From NCBI GenBank assembly GCA_039621445.1, contig CP154957.1:25148938-25212937 (forward strand): a DNA stretch of 64,000 bases. The letters run 5' to 3'. The DNA comes from Euglena gracilis. Its lineage: Eukaryota; Euglenida; Euglenophyceae; Euglenales. The notes beneath the pieces are model-generated. The model ran no database searches. It saw nothing but the letters and a program-made list of their open reading frames with translations, and was not told the DNA's origin. This document shows positions 1 through 12,199 of the stretch, one piece after another. A program made the position numbers and the translations under genes. Within the stretch, counting starts at the first letter, position 1, and every line of letters begins with the position of its first letter.

Positions 1-290
1 AATATGTTCATGCGCGCATTTGCGCAAATGCGCAAACAAACATGTTTTTTTGTTTGTGTGCGCATAAACACAAAGAAGAACGGTGTGACAGAAACAAAAC
101 CGTCAAACACCAGTAGCAGATGTGGTTCATTTGCGCATTTGCGCGCATCACGCTGTTTGTGGGCGCAAATGCGCAAATGAACAACACGTTGAAATTTACA
201 CAATTTACATCTGGTTCATTTGCGCATTTGCGCCCATAAACAACGTGATGCGCGCAAATGCGCAAATGAACCACCAATGGAGGAAATGGA
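1..290. repeat. GCGCATTTGCGC palindrome cluster, block 1
   Basis: GCGCATTTGCGCAAATGCGC at 14-33 is a perfect 20-bp palindrome. Shorter forms (GCGCATTTGCGC, GCGCAAATGCGC) occur at about 131, 170, 223 and 252, spaced 40-100 bp. They are separated by AAACAAACAT/TGTTTGTG-type linkers. Frames here are by-products of the repeat. Confidence 0.85.
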
Positions 291-299
291 GGAGTAAAA

Positions 300-1214
300 A
301 GCGGCTTCATTTGGCCCTCCAACAGCTACCCTTAGTGGCTTCTGAATGGGTTCAACCCAAATGACCACACCGTCTCCTCCGGCACCTGGTATTATGGTGC
401 CGTTTCTGGTCCATTGACAGGACCCACAAAAGATGGAGACAGAGGATCTCCTAAAGGTGGTTACACAGCCTCCCGATAACAATACACGTCCACCGGCACC
501 GATTTTAGCATCCCAAGGACCCTGCCACTGGCCTGCGGCCTGGGCTGAGCTGCTGCAGCCACATCAGCTGCTTATGCTTCAGCACCCGCCAGGCCGGCAT
601 CCACCTCCCCGGTGCAATAGCAGCCACCGAAGCGGCCACGTTATTCCCCGCAAACGGGGGTGTGAGACTGGGGGGACGACGTGGTGCATGACAACCGGCA
701 GCCGGAGAAAGGTAGCCCTAAAACACCCGTTATTTTAGGTGCAAGGAAGTGGTGAACTTTTACCATTAGATTGGTTGCATGAAAGCGGTGGGACTCACTC
801 CCCCCAAATTATGCACAAAAACTGGTGTGTTTTACAATTTTTCAAGGGAAAATGTTGGAGAAACACCAGAAAACGGACTCCGGCCCGAAGCATCCCAGGT
901 ATTTCAGGTACCAAATTCGTAGTTGCAGAAAAAGCGTCCAACAGTCACAGGTGCTTGCACCTCGTCAATTCATTGCACTTATCTGCCAAAAGAATGAGGC
1001 CAAAACAACAAACCGTGTGGGCCGGGGAACAGCAGTGCAAATGTGCACACGTAAGGCAGGCAAATTTTGGCCAGTCAGATGCCGTGTACAAGTGAACATT
1101 AAACATCATCTCTCACCACAAATTTCATCACCGCGTAATCATGGTGCAACACAATGGTTGGCGTGAGTAATTGCATTCGCCAGCCGTCACGGACGAGGAG
1201 ACGGTGTCGCAAAA
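300..1214. other. Unassigned spacer
   Basis: Mixed-composition sequence between palindrome clusters. Short frames exist on both strands, but none has a splice context, domain or composition that supports a gene. Confidence 0.5.
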
Positions 1215-1660
1215 TTTATGTGTGTTAGTGCGCGCATTTGCACGCACCAACACAGTTCTGTTTGTGCGCGCTAAGGCTCCTACAAACGCCTTAACTTGAA
1301 GTGAATTATTAAATGTTGGTGTGTGCATTTGCACAAATGCGCAAACAAACGTAATTGTGTTTATTTGCGCAAATGCGCGCACCAACACGCCTATCACGTT
1401 CAAAAACCTCGTAGGGTCATGGTCCTCATCAGTGCATTTTTAACACAGACATGTTGTTTGTTGCCTCCCATTGCACAAACCATCTGCATACCAGTTTCCC
1501 CAAGATGTTGGTTTGCGCATTTGCGAGTACCAACACAATTTGTTTGTGTGCGCATTTGCACCTACAAACATGTATTTTTAACTTCATCGTTGTGTGTTTA
1601 TTTGCGCAAATGCGCCCATAAACATAAATTTCTTTATTTGCACAAATCCGCCCACAAACA
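1215..1660. repeat. GCGCATTTGCGC palindrome cluster, block 2
   Basis: GCGCATTTGC / GCAAATGCGC forms near 1232, 1325-1345, 1365-1383, 1515-1530, 1550, 1600-1618 and 1636-1645, with linkers such as ACCAACACA and AAACAAACGT. Another full palindrome is at 1984-2012 flanked by AAATTT. Confidence 0.85.
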
Positions 1661-2069
1661 TACATCCGTTGTGTGATGGCTGGCTGACGTACTCTGTGGT
1701 GTGTGATGTCATAAGGCTCCGTGTGTTCTTATGGGCGGCTTCAGTATTCAAGCCAGTTCAGCCACCACGTCAGCACCAGTGCCGTTCGTCGTAACGGCTG
1801 GTGTGTGTTCCCACCTGTTTGACACACAAGAGCACCACTCTCACCCTCCGCCCTCTATACGTCACTCGGTAAGTAACATGTGTACCAAACCACCGGGAGT
1901 TATATCCCCTCAACAATGGGGTGCAATAGTTCATAATCTGTTCTCCCTGTGTCAGGGTACAGGGTCCCAGAAATTTCATAAAATTTGCGCATTTGCGCAA
2001 ATGCGCAAATTTCAAAGAAAAAACCCTGCAGTGCAAATCCGGCCGCCTAAGTGGCTCATGTTGTCGCAA

Positions 2070-2565
2070 ATGGCCACTTTTGGCCATTTTAGGTCGCTTT
2101 TGTCCCCTCTTGGCTCATTTGTCACCAAAATTCATCCATTTTGACCTATTTTGACCATTTTTTGGCCACTTCTTGTAATTTTGGGCTATTTTGTCCTGCT
2201 CTTGGCCATTTTGGGCCATTTTGGGCCATTTTTGACCATTTAAAGCCATTTCGACCTTTTTTTCGTTATTTTTGCCCATTTTTTTGGTCCTTTTTTGTTC
2301 CAATTTGACCATTTTTTGAGTATTTTGCGCCAGTTTGTTTCCAAAAGTGAACAAAAGCTGCTAAAGTGACCGAAATTGGCCAAAAGCAGGGCCATTTTGG
2401 GCCATTTTTGGCTTTTTTGGACCACTTTGGGCATTTTTGGGGGGCAAAGGCAACAAAAGTGACCAAAAGAAAGCAAAAGGCAAGGAAAAAATGGGCAAAA
2501 GCAAAGCAAAAAGTGACCAAAAGTCGACAACAGTGGCCAAAAGCAGCGAAAAGTGGCCAAAATGG
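2070..2565. repeat. TGGCCATTTT minisatellite with a strand switch
   Basis: 2070-2330 is T-rich with repeats of TTTGGCCATTTTGGGCCATT type. From about 2355 to 2565 the complementary form (GGCCAAAA, GTGACCAAAAG) dominates on the plus strand. The two halves are therefore roughly inverted copies around 2350. Confidence 0.8.
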
Positions 2566-3003
2566 ATTGTGTGATTGTGATATATGCTCACTTTTTGTTG
2601 GCCTGCCCCCCACCTACGGCCGGCTATTTCGCCGACCGCGGCCGACCGCAGCCGACCGCGAGCTAAAATTTAGATGCTGTCATAGGTGCTTGCATTTGAC
2701 CACTGTCAAGGTGATAACCAAAGGTGACCAATGTGGCTCAAAATGGGTGCCAAAAAATCCATTTTTTTTCCTGTCCCTACTGGTCCATATGGAGGTTCCC
2801 CAAAAAGGTTTCCATACAATCAAATTCTTTTTTTTGCAACCTGGCAAAGAATTCATCCACCATGGGTGCAGCGCCTAACGCAGTCTCAGCAAACGTTACA
2901 AAGTGCGGTGGGCAGCGTGGCAAAAACAGAAATTTGGCATGTGGCGTGCAAAGCAAAAAATATGTCTTTATCTCTGTCTTACGAACATTTCCATGCAAAG
3001 ATC

Positions 3004-3096
3004 GACGGACATTAACAGATTCAGCAGGGGCGCTGGGCCGCTCGCTTCGCTCGCATGGCCCACCCAGCACCCCTGCTGAATCTGTTAATGTCCGTC
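3004..3096. repeat. Long hairpin
   Basis: GACGGACATTAACAGATTCA at 3004 is exactly complementary to TGAATCTGTTAATGTCCGTC ending at 3096. The stem continues through AGCAGGGG to about 32 bp. The loop contains GCTCGCTTCGCTCGC, itself a small hairpin. Confidence 0.92.
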
Positions 3097-3118
3097 GGTT
3101 TTTCTAAAATTTATTTTG

Positions 3119-3333
3119 TCTGGGCCCGTACACTTGTCTTGAATTTCATTCGACCGAACCGCCTGGATGGAAATATTGCCAAAAAAAATGGTTTTTTTTT
3201 TGCCCACTAACGGACGCCTGAATGGAAATCGACAGACCTAAACGGCGTCTGAATGGAAATTGACTGACCTAAGCAAATTCAGCCTGAATTCCGTTTAAGT
3301 CAGTAGAAATTCAAGACAAGTGTCGGGCCCAGA
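3119..3333. mobile_element. MITE-like element with ~28-bp TIRs
   Basis: Left end TCTGGGCCCGTACACTTGTC and inverted right end TCTGGGCCCGACACTTGTCT, both running on into TTGAATTTC. The 215-bp interior has two copies of a CTGAATGGAAAT(C/T)GAC module. There are no ORFs. Target duplication is unclear because A/T flanks are ambiguous. Confidence 0.78.
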
Positions 3334-3339
3334 AAATAG

Positions 3340-5690
3340 GTTTTAAATGGAGTGTCACCCATTGATCGAATCCTCTGTGCACCAGACGACCATCGATCGC
3401 ACTAAAATACAGCCACAGCATTTGGAATTCTTTATCCCGGAGGTCTTGGATCCCCACAAATTCTGGCGGTACAGCCTAATTTTGTGCTCTGGTTTCACTC
3501 AGCACCCGGCGAGGTTGCGAAACACAGCCTTTGACCAAAGGCATTTTGCTTTATAAACACAGCTTTAAATCACTGCGTCTTAAACGCAGACTCTGACCTG
3601 AGGCTGCATTTACAGCTAGCGGACCCCCAAGTAAGGAATTTCGGACAAAATGAAGATCCCTCCCGGCCAAGTTTTGTTGTCCCTCGCGGACACCTTCCCG
3701 AAAACCCCCCCGGACACAATTATTGATCCTTTGATGGACGAGAAATTTAGACCCCCAAAGATATTTTCGTTGAGCCCCCATGGACACTTCTGTGTGAGAC
3801 TGGTAGTGTTTTTCTGGGTGGATGGAAAAGACTGCAAGGAGCAGACCAGACCTCTGCGAACTCCTTATTTGCTGTTGGGCTGTGAGGTGCGATGCATAAA
3901 CATTTTAAGGGTAAATTGATTGTATTAACACCGTTTTCTTGGCGGGCTGCACCCCCTTTTTTGGCCAATGAGGGGGGGAATGCCACCCGGGCCACATCTT
4001 TTAGAATAACAAACCCCGGAAAACAGGGATTTTGTTTTGTCGGGATTCACAGAAAGAAAACAGAAAGGTCTGAAACAGGTCTTTTGAGTGAACGATATTG
4101 CACGTTCGTCAACCAGAACGATCTGTGATTTGTCAAAACCAGATGATATTATCCATTTTGTGTCCCAGATCACCTGGTGATGAACCACGCAGTTTTTTTT
4201 TTCTGAACGTTGGTAAATCATTTGTGACAGGTTGGTGAGCTTTCTTGAAAAGCAACAATTTCTTCCAAAAAAGGCGTTTTCCATGAATTTTTAGGTGTAC
4301 AAGTTTGGTTTGGTACATGGGATGGGGGATGTCCAGGACCCCCCGTCTGGTTCCACAGATGGCGTTTTTTTTGAAAAAATCAAAAAAAACCCAAAAACCT
4401 TTTTTTGTTTGTTTGATTGAGTTTTTTTGAAGGTGACAACAGAGCCATAATGTTTTTGAAAAACAGTGCGTCCCGTCACATTTGCTGTTGCCTCTGGCTT
4501 TTGCATGATGCGCAGTGATTGCAAAGCTGTCCCCCCCCCCTGTTCAATGTGAACACAAAGGAAATCAAAGGAAGACTTTGAGAAGAGGTTGCTTGTACCT
4601 TGGATTTGCTGTCAGAGAAAAATTTGGAAGCTAATGTAAATAAAGTGTGGCCATCTGTGTGAATATGGCATTCCAATGACACCGAGGAACCGCTTTGGAG
4701 AAGTCGTTGCATGATTCTTTCGCCTCCAACATTTGTGAAACTTTGAGAGTTAGCTTTGCCCCCCACCTATTGGGTGTAAGATGCAAAGTCATCTTGTACG
4801 GTCAATATGCAGACTCTTGAATTCCCACCAATTCCATTTGAATTTTAGCATCTGCTGTGAAATTTCAAGTTCCTTGGTTCAGCTTGTGTCGGACAGGTTT
4901 CCTGCAAAATTGTCCATCAGGGCCTGAATTTCATGGGTCAGAGGGTCAACTATTCATGTCCCCGGGGGTCCTAAATAAAAATGTCCTCCATTCTCCCATT
5001 TCCTGCCCGGCAGGGGCCAACAAAAATGTCCAGCCGGGTCCAACAATTGTGTCTGTCGGCCGTAAGACACAGTTCTTGATGTAAATGCTGTGTTTTCTAA
5101 GCAACATGCATTTGGTCAAAAGCCGTGTGCTTTTACCTCGCCGAACTCTGTGTCTTTCAACGCCCAATTCAGGACGAAGTTAGGATCTATCACTCGTTTC
5201 CGGGAGGTGCAAAACTTCAGAACAACAATCGCGTGAAGCGTGACTGAATTTGTTGCCATCGCTGTTGGTCTGATGAACAGAGCTTTCATCAAGGGGGATT
5301 TGGCATTCTGCAATTTATACGAGGCGATAAAGGGTCTTAGGGGCTTTATTTCGGGTCCCCAGTGATTTCTTTTGATTCCCCACCCTTTTGGAGATATTTT
5401 GAAATTTTTGATTTTGCCCAAAAATGGCCCAAAAACAACCAAAATGGGCTGTGTTTGAGGCCAGGCGTCCAACTGGCCTGGTGGCCTTTGCGGGGCGATA
5501 GAGGGTCCCAGAGGCTTATCCTTTCTGACAGTCTCCAAATATCCAAGCAGCAAACTGGGGGCATCTTTGCAACTGGAATCAATTTGGGGAAACAAAGAAA
5601 AGATGCAAATGCAAATAACACCAAGGCATTTGATTTAGCAAAACAAAAACGCCTCAGCAAGGGTTTGGGGAATTTTTCTAAATGGGATCC
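3340..5690. other. Unassigned spacer
   Basis: AT-rich, with T runs and a few CCGGGG blocks. I see no gene, RNA or repeat array I can support. Weakly repetitive phrases (e.g. GTCTTAAACGCAGACTC at 3577) recur at 7.95-8.07 and 8.96 kb. Confidence 0.45.
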
Positions 5691-6240
5691 TCGGGCGGGT
5701 TCCTGGGGTGGGCTGCTTTCTCTGGGGCAGGGGTTTTCTCAAGCCGGAGGGGCCCTACCCTCCTTGCAGACCCCCCCCCCCAGGGGGAGCGGGTCAGCTG
5801 AAATAGAGTTCGGGCCAGCCCGGCAAAGCCGGACTGGACCGAAAAAAATTCTGGCAAGGCACCGAAAGTTTTTCAAATAAGGGGCTCCAAATGGCCCAAA
5901 AAAAATGGCCTTGTTGGATGGTTTTTGGGATTTTTCCACCTTCAGCTGAAAAGTTCCAACCCAGGATTTGGGCATTTTTTGGTTCCCGCCGGGTCCAGCT
6001 CCCAGTCGGGTTCGAACCACCCCCGGACCCCCCCACTTCCCAGGGGGGTCCAGAGCACCTTTTTCCCAGCCGGCACTTTTTTTCCAGCCGGCCTGCAGGC
6101 CCCAGGGTCCTCAGGAAACCCCTGCTCTGGGGGTTGTACCAAACATGCTCGGCCTGACCTGGTCAGGGGACCATGACCATTGGGGGTCAATATGGTCCCC
6201 AGAAATCCGCATCCCCTCAGGTCAGGGCGGTCCATGAGGG
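5690..6240. repeat. Dispersed C/G-rich repeat (AAGCCGGAGGGG family)
   Basis: Contains CTCAAGCCGGAGGGGCCCTA, a C-run, GCTGAAATAGAGTTCGGGCC and GCCGGCCTGCAGGCCCCAGG. Related blocks are at 12.93-13.19 kb (GCTGAAATAAAGCTCGGGCC) and 22.11-22.28 kb (TAAGCCGGAGGGGACCCTAT, GTGAAATAAAGTTGGGCC). Termini are not clear. Confidence 0.6.
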
Positions 6241-6407
6241 GCGGGATTTTTTTTTAGTTAGTAGTAGGACCCCCCCCCAATACACAGAACCCCGAAAAAA
6301 AAAAACCCGAAAAAATTTCCGGCGCCTTCGACGCCGGGTGTTTTTTTTTTGACCCGTTTTGGGACCCATATGGGAGGTCCCCCCAAAACCCCCCAAAAAC
6401 CCCATTT

Positions 6408-7130
6408 TTTCACACCTCCCAAAAATTCAACATTTTCTCAAAAATTTGATTTTGAGTGTTTTTTGAAGCAAAAAACAGCGATTGAAAATCCAAAAAATTT
6501 CCAAGAGAAAAAATGTCAGTAAAATTTTGACTGTGCCAAAATTTGGTCCGCTTTTTTTGACCTTCGTTATTTTCCACCCCCCTCCTAAAACTACTAAATT
6601 TAACCCTGAAAATTTTGATATTTTTTTGTGAAAAAAATGTGGTTTTCCATCAAAAATCATGTATTTAGGGTTCAAATTCCCGTTTTCCCATTTCCCCGTT
6701 TTTTTTTGGTGAAAATTCTCCCCTGGCCAAAAGGCCATGCATGCCTCTCCCCTCTTCCCCTGGAAGTTGGCAACCAGCCCACACAATCACTTAGTTATTG
6801 ACCAACCCCCAAAAATCCTGTTTTTTTTCACACCTTCCAAAAGTTCAGCAACATTTTCTCAAAATTTGATTTTGAGAGGTTTTGAAGCAAAAAATGCCAT
6901 TGAACATCCCAAAAATTTCCAAAGAGAAAAAATCTAAGTGAACTTTGAATGTTCCAAAATTTGGTCCCATTTTTTTGACCTGCATTTTTTGCCCCCCTCT
7001 CCTAAAAACTAACAATTTTCAAACCCTAAAGTTTTGGATATTGTTTTGGGAAAAATGTGGGTTTCCATAAAAAAAATCATGCATTTTGGGTTCATTTTTA
7101 AAGTGATTTTCAAAAAATTTCCCCGGCCAA
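6408..7130. repeat. Direct duplication, ~310-bp units
   Basis: 6408-6735 and 6826-7130 share CACACCTCCCAAAA/CACACCTTCCAAAA, ACATTTTCTCAAAAATTTGA, GAAGCAAAAAA, CCAAAATTTGGTCC and ATCATG(T/C)ATTT in the same order with substitutions and small indels. AT-rich and non-coding. Confidence 0.75.
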
Positions 7131-7139
7131 AATCCTTAT

Positions 7140-9240
7140 TTTTCGGTTGAAGTGTATTGGGACAGGATTTTTTTTTGTTTAAGGACCCCCCTGCCTCAGG
7201 TCTATGTGACCTCACCCGGTCGACTTGGCCCCCAGAAATCCAGATCATTTCCCCCCTCTTTTGGAAATTTAAGACCCCGCTTTGGAATCAGAAACGGTTC
7301 ATAGTTATTAGAAGGCATAGGGTTGGGGTTTGGGTTAAGGTTATGCAATAATTTCATTGGGTTGCAAAGAGCTGGGGACGGGAATAGTTAGCTCGGGGCA
7401 TGGTGTTTTTGCGGTGAGCTTGCTGGCCATTTTATTTCTCTCCAATTAGTCTTTTATTTTGCTTGTCCGGTTGTTTGCTTATAATCTGGAATAATGTTTT
7501 TCTGAAGAAATTTTAAAGAATTTTTAGTTTTCTGTCTTTGACACCAATTCCCCCTGGATGGCATGTTGGAGTTGCGAGAAAAGGAAGTACGTGGAACAAA
7601 TTGAATTTGTTGTTGGTTTTTTTTATTGAAGAGTTGATCACAAAAAAGTGCTCTCCCACCGTTTTGTTCTCGTGGCTTATTGTGAAGAGTTAACGGGGGG
7701 AGTAGTCAGGAGGGGCAGGCCATATTTTTATGCCAGAACTCCACCTGACGCCCAATTCTTTCACACTTCACACCGTTTTTTTTTTTTTGCACTTCCGGTC
7801 AATATTTTTGCACTTTATCTCAAAAATGTTTGCACCTGTTAAAAATTTGTTTGCATTTTATCTCAAAAATGTTTGCATTTTATCTCAAAAACATTTGCCT
7901 CCGTTCCGAAATTTTTGCACATGGATCGGGTGTTTTGCACAGTCGCCCTTAAGTCCGCATCTAAGCCGCAGGGACTCAGGACAGAGTCTGCTTCTAAGAC
8001 GCCAGACTTCGGGCATGAGGTCTGCATCTTAAAATGCAAACTCCGTCCAAAGTACTGCGTCTTGAATAATGATTTTGTTGGAGCCCCTCAAAACCAACCA
8101 AATGGTTCAGAATGCGGAAGTGAATGGTTTGAAACGGAAATGTCATTGCTGCAAAATCCAATTGACCTCAGAATTTGTCCCATTTCATTCCAACCTTTGA
8201 CAAATGAGTTACATTGGTTCATTTCAAGCCTTTTTGAGCTGTTTTCCAAATACAATTCGCTGTTAATGGACAATAAAACTCCAACCCAACATCTGGTATT
8301 GAGAAAAATCAAAGGCAGGAGTCAAAGGCAGGAGTTCTTGGGCATTTCCAAATACCAATTTCTGGTTTTCGAGTTGTGAGAAATCTTGACCATCACAAAT
8401 GCACTGCTCAAAGAAGCGCCTTGAGTGTTTGTTACACTCAATGTTAGAAAGGAGAGACATAGCGGCGTGATGTAGTGTGATGATTTTTTGGCAAGGAAAA
8501 ACACTGCATATGTGGGCAGCTTGCATCAAAACCCCCCAAAATTGAAGATAATTTGCAAAATATCTGCCGTTTGAGCCATTTTCGCCATTGCAGGCAGTTT
8601 TTTTGCAATAATTCTCGGCATTTTGGAATTTTTTGGGGCCAATTCATGGTCATCGTGGATTTTTTGATGTCATGTTCAATCCATTGAGGCTTCATTTTGG
8701 GTAGTTTTTTTGGCAGATTGTTACATTGTCAAATATTTTTGATAAGTTTAGGAAATGCTGGGCCTTTTGTGTCATTTCAGATTATTTCTGACCAGATTTT
8801 GAACCGTGTCAATCCATTTTGTCCAAAGAACGGGAGGCCTTGTGCGAGCAGCCAAAATGGCCAAATAGGGTGTTCACCAACTCTGCGTGTGCAACATGGT
8901 GATTGAACACAATGAACATTTTTGATTTTCATCGGCTGTCAAAGATGCATACCCCGGCCTGAGTCCCCGCGCCTCTATCACGCAAGACTTAAAAGAAATG
9001 CGTCTTGAGACATTCAAACGGCGTGGATCTTTTTCCGTTGTCCAGTGCAACGCTTTTTTTCATTGTGCAAAAATAAAATGACGGAGGGCAAATATTTTTT
9101 GAGGAAGTGGAAATATTTTTGGCTGTGCGGGGCAAAAAATTTTGAGGCTTTTGGGCAAATTTTTTTGTGGGCGCTGGGCGAAAATTTTGACTGGTTGGGG
9201 CAAATATTTTTGCTGGCCGTGGGCAAACATTTCGGACGCT
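7140..9240. other. Unassigned spacer with TTTGCA-rich minisatellite
   Basis: 7785-7925 repeats TTTGCATTTTATCTCAAAAA three to four times. The rest is AT-rich unique sequence. Several open frames of 60-170 codons exist but lack splice signals or recognisable domains. Confidence 0.45.
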
Positions 9241-9264
9241 AGGTGTAACGCAGGGGGGGGGGGA

Positions 9265-9760
9265 ATTGATATCCGCAATTTTTCCGCAATTTCCGCAGTT
9301 TTCTGCAATTTCCGCAATTTTCCCCAATTTTCCACAATTTTTCCGCAATTTCCGCAATTTTTCCGCAATTTTTCACCATTTTTTTGAAGGATTTTTTCTC
9401 CACCACCGAAGATGGAAGATGCAATGAGTTCAAGCCATTCTTCAAATGGATCAACAGGTGTGCTATTGTGTTTTGTCGTTCCCCCCCCAGTTTACCAATT
9501 TTTCTCACAGGTGCACCACTGGTCACAGGATTGGGTGCGTCCCACCTGTGCATAGAACTTCAAGCGTGTTGATTTGTGCTCGCCTGCATCGACGTGGGTG
9601 TTGCGGTGTTCTGAACCTCACAATTTTTTTTGAATTGAAAATTTTCTAACTCCCCCCAAGCAGAAATGTGTACACCAGATATCAATTTTTCCGCATTTTT
9701 TCCGCAATTTCCGCAATTTTTCCACAATTTTTCCGCAATTTTCCCGAAGGCCTCCGATAT
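9265..9760. repeat. CCGCAATTTTT minisatellite, two blocks
   Basis: 9275-9375 and 9685-9755 are arrays of TTCCGCAATTT(TT) 10-13-mers. The intervening 300 bp is unique. Confidence 0.85.
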
Positions 9761-9764
9761 CAAT

Positions 9765-11880
9765 TTTTCCCTCCTGTGTAACGGTTGAAAGGTTTTTCTG
9801 CCTTTTAAGGGCTTTTAAACCCCATTTTTATCATCTGGAATGCCACGCCCTCGATGGGCTCAAGTGGGCAAAAAAACCGAAATCCAGCTGGGGTGTGATC
9901 TTTCAAGGCCTCTCACCATCTTTTTGATCCGTTCATCAAAAATTTCAGTGTGAAGAGGGAGACCCACTTTAATCATCCTCCCAGGTTCTGTTCTTTGAAA
10001 GGTCCACAAAAATCCCTTTGTGAAATGCCATTACACCTGAAACCTGCACACTGTACCCAAAATATCTGCACCTGCATCTGCAATTTTTGGCATTTGGATC
10101 GGGTGTTTTGCACAGTTTTGCTTTAAGACTCCAGGAATGGACCATTTTTTATTGGCGCAGTGTGAGATTTTCTGAGCAAAAGTAAAATGATGCAAATTTT
10201 TAAAACTTTTGCCCACGGCTGGCAAAAAAATTCTCCAAAATGTCATATTTTTTTTTCACCGCACTCCTATTCTATACTTGCGCCCATTCCGAAACGAGGT
10301 ATAAATCTTGTTTGACCAAATAAGCTTGAAAGGGAGACTAGGCAGAGGGGGGTCCGGGGGGGATACACTGTGGTCATGCCATTTTGAGGGGGGATTCTAG
10401 CCAGAATGGGGTGGGGGTCCCTCCCACAATTTCTGGTGAACGGTTTCTGGGGAGAGGGTCCAGCTTGGATGTAAAAAACCATGGGAGCGTGCAAATCACT
10501 TGTTGTTGCGGCACCAACCTGGCACGGTTCGTAGCAACCTGACAACTTTACTCTGGCTCAGTTCAAAAAATATCCCTTAGAGAATGAATCATTTTGAGGC
10601 AGTTTAATGAACCATAATAAAGTCAAATCTTTCAAGGAAATTCGAAAGCTTAGGACACTTGTCGCCATTTGCCAAAAGCCCTGACCTCCCAACCCCCCCC
10701 CCCTAGCGTCGCAGTGCGCGACCCACCCCTCGGACCTCCACCTCCGGTCACGAATTTTTTATAACCGACCAAAACGATCCGAAAAGAATTGGTTTAATTT
10801 TTTGTCAATTTTTTTTCCCTTGAGAGGGACAACAAACAATCTATGTCGAGAATTGTGTCTTGGTCAAGGACTTGGCGGAGCTCAGGGGCGGGGACCGCGA
10901 CGTCGAAGGCACCGCCCTCGCCCCCATACCCCTCCAAAACCTTGGCCAAGGCACTGTTCTTGGTCTGAGCCCGTGTTTAAGGCGAAGATCTCAGACCTTT
11001 TAGGTCTCGAAATCGGCCCAAAAACGGACACATTCATTTTTTGCAGCGAAGAAAATGCTTTCAAAGTGCAACGGCCCGAAGCATGGGAGATGCTTTTTGT
11101 GCTTTTTACCCATTTTTCAGGGTTCAAATTGGCATTTCTGAGACAGTTTTTTTGCCAGGGAAGAAATCGGTGCAGGGGTCTTATTATGGGGGGGGTTCTT
11201 ATTTTGGGAGTCTCATTTTTGACGACCGAATCAAGACTGTGGGGATGAAAAGAAGAGGAGTTTCCCCAGGAGTGCAGAATGGGGAAGGGTCTCAAGCTCT
11301 TTGGTTGGGGACATCTCCTCTCATCAGATTCGGGGTCTTTTGGACACTGCATGCACGTTTTTTTTTTGCAGATGATTCTCTTCCTGAAGGCTTGAAACAA
11401 GCTTTTGAAGCAGAAATAGTGCAAATGATGTCCCTCACAGGCTTTTCTTCCAATTGCAAAGCAAATCATTCTGCCCCTCCCTAAGTGTTTTGGTCTTAAT
11501 GAGCAATTTTTGTTCAGTATGAGTCTTTCAGTAACAATGATGCGATCTGTGCTATTTCGCATTGGCTGAATGTAGCAACCGTGGTTGTGAGGATTGTTTT
11601 TCTGCCAGTCCTTTTTCAAGAAAGATGCTATTTTTCATCAAGCAGTTGATGGTTGTGACAGGTGGTTGATGACAGTTTGTGATTGAAACAATACCAAAAA
11701 CCCTGAAAAATAATTTCGAAGCAAAATTTTTTTGTCAGTTTCAAAGTAATTGTCCGATTACACCTTGAACCAGCACTTGCTTGACGAATGGGTCAGAAAA
11801 TGGACCAGGATCCTGATCGACCTTGAATTCTTTCTGGAATAAAAACCCTCTGGATAATTTTTGCCAACTGCAAGGACTGC
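9765..11880. other. Unassigned spacer
   Basis: Contains a C9/G-run block at 10.69-10.75 kb and GGCCAAGG/CTTGGTC inverted words at 10.85-10.97 kb. A 245-codon minus frame (10882-11619) is open, but it has a skewed, domain-free composition and I do not accept it as a gene. Confidence 0.4.
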
Positions 11881-11985
11881 AAGGTATATAGATATGCAGA
11901 TATATATATATATATATAGATATATAGATATATAGATATATATATATATAGATATATATATATATATATATATAGATATGCACCT
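11880..11985. repeat. (TA)n/(TATAGA)n microsatellite
   Basis: Alternating TATATA and TAGATA units for ~95 bp. Confidence 0.95.
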
Positions 11986-12199
11986 CCTCCTGCGGCCATT
12001 TGGAGAGTAATCCTGCCACTGGGAGTATACCAAATGATGTGTTGTGAAATGGCACGTTTTAATTGGTTTTATGGTGTTTGATATTTTTTTTTACCCACGG
12101 TCAGATAAGGAAGACACCAAATTATTTTGGATGAGCTTTCTATTGATTTCTATTGTTGCTGATGAATATTTCTGTTCATGTTCTTCTTGGTGGAGGGGC

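Noticed and set aside
1-2012. CRISPR array
   Set aside because: Palindromic words recur, but repeats are too short, spacing is irregular and the genome is eukaryotic.
10882-11619. 245-codon minus-strand frame
   Set aside because: No domain, unusual composition, runs through a C/G-run repeat, and no splice or start context.
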